Positions 52,701 through 59,995 of a DNA stretch of 64,000 bases are shown in pieces; the stretch's first letter is position 1; every line of letters starts with the position of its first letter. The stretch is from assembly GCA_017470605.1 (NCBI GenBank), contig JAFUYH010000018.1:1-64000 (forward strand), in the 5' to 3' direction. A program made the position numbers and the translations under genes. The notes below the pieces were generated by a model that saw only the letters and a program-made list of their open reading frames with translations, was not told the origin of the DNA and made no database searches. The stretch is from Treponema sp. GTDB lineage: Bacteria; Spirochaetota; Spirochaetia; Treponematales; Treponemataceae.

Positions 52701-52917
52701 TGAAGAGACTGTAGATAATCCTCGCGAATGGGGACGTGCTTCTATGCCTCTTTCTAAGGAACGTGCAGACGCAATTAAGGTTTACCTTACAAAACGTGGT
52801 GTAAATGCCAACGCTCTGACTACAGACGGTATGGGCGGTACAAGACCTGTAGTTGATCCTAAAGATAAGGACAACAACTGGAAGAACCGCCGCGTTGAAT
52901 TTATTCTTGAAAAATAA
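49780..52917 (+). CDS. FlgD-Ig repeat protein with C-terminal OmpA peptidoglycan-binding domain
   Basis: 1045 aa. After a signal peptide (LTAGVLAVFALSAISAAP) come eight or so FlgD-type Ig repeats. Each has a WNG-type turn (SWNGAMNNGETAPDGTYYYY, WYGTNDEGAQVPDGVYSYEI) and an SPNGD start (AFSPNGDKVKDTITF). The C-terminal 120 residues are OmpA-like (KVTIVGHANKV, LSKERADAIKVYLTKRGVNA, NRRVEFILEK), which binds peptidoglycan. AGGAGG lies 7 nt before this ATG and 4 nt before another ATG. It would link the outer membrane, together with the upstream barrel, to the wall. It ends overlapping a convergent gene by 17 nt. Confidence 0.88.
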   Translation: MNRKFLTAGVLAVFALSAISAAPKYISPNNDGVQDELVIPLNISDKRYIQGWSLVIMDSNHQVVRTIENKVALPEKVGFKSFFKQLVTPKQGVVVPDQVSWNGAMNNGETAPDGTYYYYLTATDDNGNKGQTKEYEVVIDTLAPDIELAQPGDKIFGEGAKSAFRVRQTGSKEDEWVATFKAADGTAVKTVKFTNAEPAEINWYGTNDEGAQVPDGVYSYEITATDRAGNVAPKSAITNIIYSADKPATNIFVEGSRYFAPRTESNLQNITFNLTIPTPDEKTGNKLVEWAVNIKDQKGNVVRSFNNEKTGALPPASITFDGTGDDGKLLADGQYQAVVSAKYLNGYVPTEISSAAVVLDTEKPAATITASEKTFGAGSKTSVTFSIAIAPSSGAPVYAWRGEIRNADTGAVVSEYSFNEYPPQSIVWNGIAGNGGIAENGNYIFVLSGTDLAGNVGGGTSGQAVAFSTDETQLLLAMTDSAFSPNGDKVKDTITFNPVTATKDIVKYAFTVKDAKGNTVYSVENDSALPANFVWDGKDKDKILCSDGLYTASLSVTAANGSAAEAASQAFELDTLAPSLAAETSWAAFAPNGNGSQKNLPVAIKNSTSEKLWNAEVRDAKGKTVYKFSWNGTKDAITWNGTDESGNMAADGTYNLVIFSTDDAGNSFSTEIKGITLDNRETKAYVTADLEGISPNGDGNLETQKFEIRTSVSDSIVSWNFDVRREDGTSVYALSEKDSANLPAVINWNGADKDGKACEGTFMGTLEIAYKNGNSVNAVSSPFVCTATPPQLKVQTAPQFFSPDNDGTDDDLFIKLTGTTKASIKNWSFIIKDPRGRDFWRTNGKNQITERIIWDGLSNVQKDANGHAERVQSAMDYPYTFTVTDTLGMTNSVEGVIPVDVLVIRDGNVLKMAVPSIIFESDAANFQTANSKLDKSKVDNNIKILNRIADILKKFKDYKVTIVGHANKVTNNPDEETVDNPREWGRASMPLSKERADAIKVYLTKRGVNANALTTDGMGGTRPVVDPKDKDNNWKNRRVEFILEK

Positions 52918-53473
52918 AATCCATGCGGATGTCATGTTCATCCGCTGGTAATTCTGAAAGGAGCTGGAAGTGCAGGCAGACACCTGCAAAAACGGCTCCT
53001 TTTTTTATGCCGTCTTCTGTAAAGAAGCGGGAAAGATATTTATCGTAAAAGCCTTTTCCACGGCCTAGACGCAGGCCCCGGGGAGTAAAGGCACGGCCTG
53101 GCACAAGCACTAGAGTCGGCTCTGTTTCTTTTTCTGGGCAGAATGGTTTTGTCTTGTCTGTAGAAGTAGAGGAGGGCTCCTGAATATTAAAGGCCCCTCT
53201 TTCCGTTTCTCCACTATATTGAAAAAATTCCATCGTCGAATTTTCTGGATTAACTTTTGGAATATAAAGCCTTTTTCCAAGGGCAAGTGCTCTGTTAATA
53301 ACACCGTCAAGGTCTGCTTCATCCGGGAGTGCCATATAGGCAAGAATTACCGAGGCCTGCTGAAACTGTGGAGAATTAATTATTTTATTGCAAAGGGCTG
53401 CAGAAGATTCTGTGAAACATGAACAGGCGGCTGCCTGTTTTTTTATGAAAGCCCTGAGTTCTGATTTTGTCAT
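52901..53473 (-). CDS. 5-formyltetrahydrofolate cyclo-ligase
   Basis: 190 aa; converts 5-formyl-THF to 5,10-methenyl-THF with ATP. The family blocks are ILAYMALPDEADLD, PGRAFTPRGLRLGRGKGFYD (GRGxGFYD nucleotide-binding signature) and a C-terminal LPADEHDIRMDFII. The last 17 nt overlap the end of the convergent OmpA-domain gene. TTGCCC-N17-AATAAT ends 6 nt before the ATG, and no ribosome-binding site is seen, so the message is probably leaderless. Confidence 0.9.
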   Translation of the reverse strand: MTKSELRAFIKKQAAACSCFTESSAALCNKIINSPQFQQASVILAYMALPDEADLDGVINRALALGKRLYIPKVNPENSTMEFFQYSGETERGAFNIQEPSSTSTDKTKPFCPEKETEPTLVLVPGRAFTPRGLRLGRGKGFYDKYLSRFFTEDGIKKGAVFAGVCLHFQLLSELPADEHDIRMDFIFQE

Positions 53474-53479
53474 ATAGTG

Positions 53480-53508
53480 ATTATTTCACAAAGAGGGGGC
53501 ATGGGCAA
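53480..53508 (-). promoter_or_regulatory. Promoter of the cyclo-ligase gene, leaderless arrangement
   Basis: On the minus strand TTGCCC and AATAAT are 17 nt apart and end 6 nt before the ATG. Confidence 0.5.
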
Positions 53509-53591
53509 GGCGTTTGTACTGCCATTACCGCTCTTTGCCATTGCCTAGGCCAGATAAAGAGTCAGACAGTGTAGTAAAGGAGCCTCGCCTC

Positions 53592-53905
53592 CGGCTGCTG
53601 CAGGTTTCTTGAGTTCTATAAATTTTAAAATAAAAAAAAGTTTTCCGATTTCTCAGAAAACTCTTTTTAGCGGCTGCTGCAGGTTTTGCCGTTACGGTCG
53701 CAGACCTCCTGTCTGCTCCCTCCACGGCGCCTTCGTTCGCTAAGTTGCCATCCATGGCAACTTTCCTCTAAAAAAGCTCCGCACTGCTCGCTTTTTTAGA
53801 GACCGCTCACTTCGTTTCAAAACCTGCAGCAGCAGATTTCTTGAGTTTTATAAATTTTAAAATAAAAAAAAGAGTTTTCCGATTTCTCAGAAAACTCTTT
53901 TTAGC
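53592..53905. repeat. Nested palindrome B and repeated tRNA-Asn 3' ends
   Basis: The tRNA-Asn 3' segment (GGCTGCTGCAGGTTT on the plus strand) appears at 53592 and 53671 besides the real gene. Copies of the tRNA's terminator follow each (53631-53668, 53864-53902). An inverted copy, CAAAACCTGCAGCAGC, lies at 53818-53833. Inside is a perfect inner stem CTCTAAAAAAGC/GCTTTTTTAGAG with loop TCCGCACTGCTC, close to the loop of palindrome A, and AAGTTGCCAT/ATGGCAACTT. No gene is present in the whole gap other than the tRNA. Confidence 0.8.
53864..53902 (-). terminator. Terminator of tRNA-Asn
   Basis: On the minus strand AGAGTTTTC and GGAAAACTCT form the stem, followed by T8, directly after the tRNA 3' end. 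Confidence 0.8.
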
Positions 53906-53977
53906 GGCTGCTGCAGGTTTTGAACCTGCGACACATGGATTAACAGTCCATTGCTCTACCAGCTGAGCTAAGCAACC
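53905..53977 (-). tRNA. tRNA-Asn (GTT)
   Basis: 73 nt, read on the minus strand. Acceptor GGTTGCT pairs with AGCAGCC. D-arm AGCTCAGCTGGTAGAGC, anticodon loop CTGTTAA (anticodon GTT), T-arm GCAGGTTCAAAACCTGC. Discriminator base G; CCA is not encoded. Confidence 0.97.
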
Positions 53978-54092
53978 ATACTATCCGCTTGCGGATGCGT
54001 TCATTGCTGAACGTGAATATAACTATATAGAAAAATATACTTTGTGTCAACAGACTTTTAAGGAAATTCAAAAAAATAATAAGTATTTGCGA

Positions 54093-54101
54093 GGGGGGGG
54101 G
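54093..54101. repeat. G9 homopolymer just after the M16-like gene
   Basis: Nine G on the plus strand, eight bases beyond the stop codon of the minus-strand gene. It is a candidate slippage site, but it lies outside any coding sequence. Confidence 0.8.
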
Positions 54102-54109
54102 ACTGCGGA

Positions 54110-56887
54110 CTATTTTTTGCTGTCCAGGGAATAAACGGAAAGGTTTGGTTTATCTGAAAAGTCTTTCAGGGCTTCAAGGTAATCGCGGGCATCAGAAGTC
54201 TGGATAAAGTCATATTCTGTGAGATAAAGGGATGGAAGCGGATTTTCTGGCGAAAGTTCAATTCCTTTTTGCAGGAGGGCGGCTGTTCCTGCGTCTGTTC
54301 CAGTAAGGTTCATCTGTTTTAAGTTCCAGCAGTTTTTTATGGCAAGCAGAGTTTTTTGGGCTGTGGCAGGTGTGCTGAGGAGTTTTTTAAGTTCTGCGAT
54401 GCTGCCGCGCAGGAGGGAATCTGCTTCCTTTGTGTGGCGCACGTTTTGGAAAATAATCGTGCCAAAAGGCTGGCTGTTGCGCGGCTGGATTACCGAAACA
54501 TCGGCCTCTATAAGCCGCCCGTTTTCAGCGCATTTTTCCTGCAGAAAATCTGCCAGATAGTTCAGCAGGGCTTTAAAGAGAGCCGTTGTTTTGGTATCTG
54601 CGGCACTGTCTGGGGCTTTATATATATAGGCAACAGGATCCAGAAATTCCGTAGTAGGAATAAGTTCTGCCGGCATTGGACCTGCCTCTTCTGCAGGAAT
54701 ATCCGTAAGAAAGGTATGAACAAGGCTTACAGTTTTTACCTTTCCCTTTTGCAGACTGCTTTTTGCCTTTATCGGCTGCAGATTTTTTCCGGTTCTGCTC
54801 AGCTGTCCAAAACTTCTTTCCAGAACGTCAATCATCTTTTCATCAGTTTTCCCTGTCAGAATCAGACTGTAGCGTCTTGCATCCAGAAATTCAGGATAGG
54901 CCGTAAGAATTGAATTATAATCCGTGTTCTGCAGAACATCTTTTTCTGTTTCAAATAAATTGATAATCGAACTGCCTCTGTATATTTCTTCAATGGCACC
55001 GTAAAAAATCTGATTTGGAGCACTGCCGTTTTCCAGTCTTTTTCTATATTGTCTTGCTCCCACGGCTCTGTCTGCCATGGCAGGTGGAATTTCTCCATAT
55101 ATAATGGAATTTACAATCGCCCTGCAAACTGCTTCTGAGTCTTCTTCAAGAAATTCTATTGTTATGGAACTTGTTGCAAAATCACTTTTTGCACTTACAT
55201 GAGGAAGATATGTAATTAATCCTTCTTTATTTTTTGCAGAAAGTTCCCTTTGAATCATCCCGGAAAGAAGCTGAATCATAACTTCTTCAAAACCATGATT
55301 TTCACTCGTGTTATATTTTCCGCCTTTAATGCTGATTAGCATAGTCGTCCTTGTAGACAGGCTGTTTGATTTTGATATAACCTTAATTCCGTTTGAAAGT
55401 TCTGATTGATTTATTAAAGAAAGATTCTGCTGGGTATAACCGTTATCCTCAAGGTCTCTTGCTGTAGTTATATATTCAGGCAGTTCCTCTGTTGTTGCGG
55501 TTTTCCTCACTTCCTTAAAAAGTTCCTGAATATACCATGAAGAATTGCCTTCATTTATTTCCTGAAAATCTCCTGCTGAATATTCTTTTTGTGATTTCCT
55601 GTAGTCTTCAGAATTTATGATGACAAATACAAAGGGCTCTTCTGCAGATAGTGCAGAAAGACATTCTTGCAGTGTGATTTCTTCATCTTGATTGCCATAA
55701 TATGCTTCATCAGCCCATAAATCTGCCATTTTTTTCATGTAATCACGGACATTTGAAGCGGAATCTTCTTCTTCCTGCTTTAATGCTGTTTTTGCAAGCA
55801 GAAATTCTCCTTCATCTGCAAAGTCAGCAATTCCTCTTCCTGTCACCGCCGCAATAAATTCTTCTGCCTGCTCTTTAGAGGAAACCTGTATTTTCCTGTC
55901 TTCCGGTTTCTGCAAAAGGGTTTGGATAATCAGTCTTGAATTTCCTTTCTCATGAATTGCAGAAGCATTTATGTATTCATCTCCTGGAATATTCAGCCGG
56001 GCATTATCTACAAGATTTGTCTTGAATTTTGAATCATTGCTATTGAGCATGGTGGCCAGCAGATTACATTCTTTTCTGGAAAGCATTGTATATTGAATTA
56101 CAAGCTGAGTCAGGTCTGGTGAAATTTCTTTTGAATGAAATACATATTTTTTATGTGAATTTAGCGGAATATTTGGTTTCTGCTGGGGAACAGGTCTGGC
56201 AGAATAAAAACGCCCGAAACTGTTTTTCAGCATGATTTCCAGCCTTTCAGAATTTACATTGCCGCTAATGAACAGAGCACAGTTTTGAGGAATGTACCAG
56301 CGTTCTGCAATCTGATTAAGTATTGTTCTTGCCTGTTTTTGCGAAGTTTTATTGAATAAAGGCGGATAGATTCCAGAATCGTGCTTCCAGGGGCTTTCAG
56401 AAAAAACTCTTGAATCTATTGCGGCGTTAATATAATAGGACATTGTTTCTGCGTTTTCCGCAGTTTCCTTCTTTAATTTATTAAATTCTGCAGAAAGAAC
56501 TTCTTCTGAAAATTGCGGATTAAAGAAAGCGTCTGCCATAGCCTGCAGTGTTTTTTCTACAAGGGCAGGACTTGTTGTAAGCGAATATCGGGATGAATCT
56601 GCCTGGCATGAAATGTCGGAAAAATCTAATTCCGGATTGGCAGCGGCAATTAATCTTGTAAAAAGTTTAAAGAAGCCGTTTGTTTCCTGAGTTTGAGATG
56701 AAAAACCTGCCCTGCATTCAAATTCAATGTTTACCACGGCATCTGCCGGGTTTTCCAGAATGAAGGCTTCCATTCCGTTTTCCAATGTAATCTGCTGCAA
56801 TCCTTCTGCCGGACCTGCAAAAATCATTTCTGTAGTCAGAATTCCTGTAAATAAAAATACAGCAGTCCTTTTAAGCAATTTTTTCAT
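54110..56887 (-). CDS. M16 (pitrilysin)-like two-domain protein lacking the zinc motif
   Basis: 925 aa with a signal peptide (LLKRTAVFLFTGILTTEMIFA). Two M16-like halves are recognisable: LENGMEAFILENPADAVVNI with ECRAGFSSQTQETNGFF near residue 55, and LSNGIKVISKSNSLSTRTTM with SIKGGKYNTSENHGFEEVMI near 520. The HxxEH motif expected after the first segment reads NGFFKL, and the second half also lacks it. The protein is therefore unlikely to be a zinc protease and may be a chaperone-like or partner subunit. A TATAAT ends 7 nt before the ATG, and no Shine-Dalgarno is present. Confidence 0.8.
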   Translation of the reverse strand: MKKLLKRTAVFLFTGILTTEMIFAGPAEGLQQITLENGMEAFILENPADAVVNIEFECRAGFSSQTQETNGFFKLFTRLIAAANPELDFSDISCQADSSRYSLTTSPALVEKTLQAMADAFFNPQFSEEVLSAEFNKLKKETAENAETMSYYINAAIDSRVFSESPWKHDSGIYPPLFNKTSQKQARTILNQIAERWYIPQNCALFISGNVNSERLEIMLKNSFGRFYSARPVPQQKPNIPLNSHKKYVFHSKEISPDLTQLVIQYTMLSRKECNLLATMLNSNDSKFKTNLVDNARLNIPGDEYINASAIHEKGNSRLIIQTLLQKPEDRKIQVSSKEQAEEFIAAVTGRGIADFADEGEFLLAKTALKQEEEDSASNVRDYMKKMADLWADEAYYGNQDEEITLQECLSALSAEEPFVFVIINSEDYRKSQKEYSAGDFQEINEGNSSWYIQELFKEVRKTATTEELPEYITTARDLEDNGYTQQNLSLINQSELSNGIKVISKSNSLSTRTTMLISIKGGKYNTSENHGFEEVMIQLLSGMIQRELSAKNKEGLITYLPHVSAKSDFATSSITIEFLEEDSEAVCRAIVNSIIYGEIPPAMADRAVGARQYRKRLENGSAPNQIFYGAIEEIYRGSSIINLFETEKDVLQNTDYNSILTAYPEFLDARRYSLILTGKTDEKMIDVLERSFGQLSRTGKNLQPIKAKSSLQKGKVKTVSLVHTFLTDIPAEEAGPMPAELIPTTEFLDPVAYIYKAPDSAADTKTTALFKALLNYLADFLQEKCAENGRLIEADVSVIQPRNSQPFGTIIFQNVRHTKEADSLLRGSIAELKKLLSTPATAQKTLLAIKNCWNLKQMNLTGTDAGTAALLQKGIELSPENPLPSLYLTEYDFIQTSDARDYLEALKDFSDKPNLSVYSLDSKK

Positions 56888-56956
56888 CTTTATGATTATA
56901 CAATCATTTTTAATAACTTACTAGTTTTTACAATTTCTATATGTTATACTTGTGTT

Positions 56957-59134
56957 ATGGTAAAAATTGAATATTCATCAGATTCTGAAACTTGTGAAAT
57001 CCCTGCTGAACTGCTGGCGGGCAAAAGACATCTTACTTTTAATGAAATTCAGATTCTTGAAAAAAACTTAAATCATAACGATGACCCTGGCTGGAAAAAT
57101 TTTTATGTTGACGAAAAAGGTTTTGATCCTTCTTTAATACACCTTTCTTTTTTTTCTGGATTTGTTGTGCTTGGAAAACTGGAAAAATGCACCCTTCATT
57201 ATAATGACCTTATTCTTGAATGTGGTATCCGCCGTTCCCGCATAAGCAATGTTGCCACAGGAGACAACTGCGTAATCCGCAATGTGTATTATCTTGATAA
57301 TTACCGCCTGGGAGACCGGGTAATCCTTTTTAATATTCAGGAAATGTGCTGTACAAACCATTCCAAATTTGGTGTGGGAATTCTGAAGGAAGGGGAACCT
57401 GAAGAACACCGCGTATGGATTGGTGTTGCAAATGAAAATGACGGCCGCCGAATTCTTCCTTTTGAATCCATGATTCCGGCAGATGCTTATATCTGGTCTC
57501 ATTATCGCGAAGACCCGGTTCTGCTTCAGCGTTTTATTGAATTAACAGAAAACGGAACTTCCAAAAAACTTGATACTTACGGTTATGTTGCCGACGATTC
57601 AGTCATCAAAAATTCTAATATTATTAAGGATACAAAAGTTGGAAAGGCAGCCTACATAAAAGGCGTTTTTAAGCTGAAAAACGTAACCCTCCTTTCCAGC
57701 GAAGAAGAACCTTCCCAGATTGGTGAAGGCGTAGAAATGGTAAACGGAATTCTTGGTTATGGAAGCAAGGTCTTTTATCAGGCTATTGCAGTCCGCTTTG
57801 TGATTGGCCGTAACTGTCAGGTAAAGTATGGAGCCCGCGTCCTGAACTCTGTTCTTGGAGATAATTCTACTGTTTCATGCTGTGAAATCTTAAACAATCT
57901 GATTTATCCTTTCCATGAACAGCATCACAATTCTTCATTCCTTATTGCTACAACAGTTATGGGGCAGAGCAATATTGCCGCCGGCGCAAATATCGGAAGT
58001 AACCACAACAGCCGCAGTCCTGATGGCGAAATTGTTGCAAAGAGGGGCTTCTGGCCGGGACTCTGCAGTGACTTTAAGCACAATTCACGTTTTGCTTCTT
58101 TTGTACTGGTTTCAAAAGGCAGTTATCAGAATGAACTTGATATAATCTATCCCTTTTCTCTGGTTACTCCTGGAAATAACGGAAATAATTCCATCAGCAT
58201 TTTTCCGGCATGGCTCTTTCTTTATGATATGTTTGCCGTTACAAGGAACCGCACAAAATTTACTAAACGCGATAAACGCGTAATAAAGGTTCAGCATATA
58301 GAAACTGACCCTATGGCTCCAGATACAATGCAGGAAGTTATGGCGGCTTTGCAGCGACTTATTGCCCTTACCGTAGACTATCTGCTTACTATAAAAAGTG
58401 ATTATATGGAAGAAGCCGACACTGCCGAAAAGAAATTCCAGGCTGCAAAAGATTTTCTTCATCAGAATCCGGAAGCAGACTTTACCCTGCAGGATACTCT
58501 GTGCCAGAAAAAATACGGTGCGGTTATTTTTAAGCCGGTTCAGGCATACAGAATGTACCGCAAGATTGTAAAATATTACGCCACAAGAACCCTTATGGAA
58601 TTCTGTCATGCACTTGGTGCTCAGTCTCTTGATAAGGAATTACTTGAAAAAATACGCTCACTTCCGCTTTATACTGAATGGGAAAATGTAGGTGGTCAGA
58701 TTATTCCTTCAGAAAAACTACAGGAACTGTTTGCTGCAATAAAGGATGGAGGAATTTCAAACTGGGATGGCGTTCATCATTTTTATGACACCTGTCAGTT
58801 TTCTTACGAGCAGTTTAAGGTACGCTATGCGCTTTATCTTCTTGAACAGCTTTATTCCCGCTCTGTTGAAGATTTTTCTTATGACCTCTACCGTAATATT
58901 ATAGATGATGTTTCTCTGGTTGCTTACGACATTTACAATGCCGCCTTCCAGTCTCGTGAAAAAGACTACAGCGACTACTACCGCATGATGACTTATCATT
59001 CAACAAAAGAGCGTGATGCAGTAATCGGGCCTTTACGCGATAATGAATTCCTGCGTCAGCTACGTTCTGAGACAGATGTTTTTGTTACTGACATAAAAGG
59101 ACTTTTTGACGGCCTTCTGGGGGGGGGGGGGTAA
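56957..59134 (+). CDS. DUF4954 family protein with left-handed beta-helix
   Basis: 725 aa, cytoplasmic. The central part (about residues 80-400) shows hexapeptide-like turns of a left-handed beta-helix (IRRSRISNVATGDNCVIRNV, SNIAAGANIGSNHNSRSPDG), as in sugar-nucleotide acyl- and pyrophosphorylase C-domains. GFWPGLCSDFKHNSRFASFV is the DUF4954 hallmark as I recall it from Bacteroidetes and spirochaetes. The C-terminal third is helical. The stop directly follows a 13-G tract. TATACT ends 6 nt before the ATG, suggesting leaderless translation. Function not established. Confidence 0.82.
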   Translation: MVKIEYSSDSETCEIPAELLAGKRHLTFNEIQILEKNLNHNDDPGWKNFYVDEKGFDPSLIHLSFFSGFVVLGKLEKCTLHYNDLILECGIRRSRISNVATGDNCVIRNVYYLDNYRLGDRVILFNIQEMCCTNHSKFGVGILKEGEPEEHRVWIGVANENDGRRILPFESMIPADAYIWSHYREDPVLLQRFIELTENGTSKKLDTYGYVADDSVIKNSNIIKDTKVGKAAYIKGVFKLKNVTLLSSEEEPSQIGEGVEMVNGILGYGSKVFYQAIAVRFVIGRNCQVKYGARVLNSVLGDNSTVSCCEILNNLIYPFHEQHHNSSFLIATTVMGQSNIAAGANIGSNHNSRSPDGEIVAKRGFWPGLCSDFKHNSRFASFVLVSKGSYQNELDIIYPFSLVTPGNNGNNSISIFPAWLFLYDMFAVTRNRTKFTKRDKRVIKVQHIETDPMAPDTMQEVMAALQRLIALTVDYLLTIKSDYMEEADTAEKKFQAAKDFLHQNPEADFTLQDTLCQKKYGAVIFKPVQAYRMYRKIVKYYATRTLMEFCHALGAQSLDKELLEKIRSLPLYTEWENVGGQIIPSEKLQELFAAIKDGGISNWDGVHHFYDTCQFSYEQFKVRYALYLLEQLYSRSVEDFSYDLYRNIIDDVSLVAYDIYNAAFQSREKDYSDYYRMMTYHSTKERDAVIGPLRDNEFLRQLRSETDVFVTDIKGLFDGLLGGGG
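59119..59131 (+). repeat. G13 tract at the last codons of the DUF4954 gene
   Basis: Thirteen G encode the end of the last Leu codon and four Gly codons before TAA. Loss of one G would give a tail ending GKFV; gain of one G would give VNLYSKINE. This is a potential phase-variable C-terminus. Confidence 0.9.
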
Positions 59135-59169
59135 ATTTGTATAGTAAAATTAATGAATAGATTCTTTTT

Positions 59170-59853
59170 CTAATTGAAATCTGGAATCTCTCTGATTTTA
59201 TTATACTTTGCATCGTAATTGTGACTGTTAGGGCGGATTCCCAGAATCCGCTCATTTTCTGCCTGCAGCTGGAATTTTATCATCTGTTTAAAGGCATCCA
59301 TCATCGGTTCCGGGTTCACGTCTGCGGGGCAGAGGCCGTTTGCCTGCATTTCTTTTATCAGATAATAGCAGCTTTCTATTGTAGAAATATATTCAGGACG
59401 GGGTTCATGCTTGAAAGTAAAAATTGAACGGTAGTCGCCGTAAAAAGAAAGGCGGGGCAGTTCCAGTAAAAAAGGGTTGTGTTCAATCAGTTTGCGGGCG
59501 CAGAACCAGGTGGAATCCAGAATCAAAACCAGTAGTTTCTTGCCTTTTAGTGCCTCCCCAAAGCCGGGGCGCTTTGCTGTCCAGGCTTCTTCTCCCGGGT
59601 ACATCATCACCGGAAAATACTGGGGGTCATGCAGCAGTTCCTGCAGGCGCTTGTTGTGTTCAAATTCAAAGCCCACAAGAATTTCTGAATCCTTGAGTGA
59701 GATTTTTGCAATGTGGCCGGTTCCAGTTCTCTGTCTTTTTGCTTCCTTCTGATGCATAAGAAGAACGAATTTTATTCCCGGGTCAATTTCCTTTGTATAC
59801 TTGCACAGGCAGGCCGACTTAGGCTTAAAACAATTGTAACACATCTCGCTCAT
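59170..59853 (-). CDS. DTW-domain tRNA-uridine aminocarboxypropyltransferase
   Basis: 227 aa. The N-terminal zinc knuckle CYNCFKPKSACLC precedes a SPOUT-like domain with the hallmark LILDSTWFCARKL (DSTW) and KFVLLMHQKEAKRQRTGTGH. DTW proteins (TapT/Tuaa family) transfer the 3-amino-3-carboxypropyl group of SAM to uridine in tRNA. The start ATG is 7 nt after a TATTAT (-35 TTGTTT, 17-nt spacer), with no ribosome-binding site. It diverges from the acyl-CoA synthetase gene. Confidence 0.87.
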   Translation of the reverse strand: MSEMCYNCFKPKSACLCKYTKEIDPGIKFVLLMHQKEAKRQRTGTGHIAKISLKDSEILVGFEFEHNKRLQELLHDPQYFPVMMYPGEEAWTAKRPGFGEALKGKKLLVLILDSTWFCARKLIEHNPFLLELPRLSFYGDYRSIFTFKHEPRPEYISTIESCYYLIKEMQANGLCPADVNPEPMMDAFKQMIKFQLQAENERILGIRPNSHNYDAKYNKIREIPDFN

Positions 59854-59860
59854 GAATTTT

Positions 59861-59889
59861 ATAATAGCAGATAAAAGACTTATAAACAA
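59861..59889 (-). promoter_or_regulatory. Promoter of the DTW gene, leaderless arrangement
   Basis: On the minus strand TTGTTT and TATTAT are 17 nt apart and the ATG is 7 nt after the -10. Confidence 0.55.
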
Positions 59890-59937
59890 TATAACTTTAT
59901 ATATACTAAAGATTTTAAATATTATTAAAATATCTAG

Positions 59938-59967
59938 TTGACAAAATCCTGTAGAATGTCATAATAT
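59938..59967 (+). promoter_or_regulatory. Promoter of the acyl-CoA synthetase gene
   Basis: Consensus TTGACA followed by CATAAT/TAATAT at 16-18 nt, about 30 nt before the ATG, which has a GAGG ribosome-binding site. Confidence 0.65.
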
Positions 59968-59995
59968 GACGAAAAGACTTTTGTGAGGTGTTGTA

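Noticed and set aside
53592-53690. A second tRNA gene
   Set aside because: Only the 3' arm (about 17 nt) is present, with no D-arm or anticodon arm.
53525-53755. Short minus-strand frame in the tRNA-Asn flank
   Set aside because: It translates repeated tRNA ends, terminator copies and palindromes and has no ribosome-binding site.
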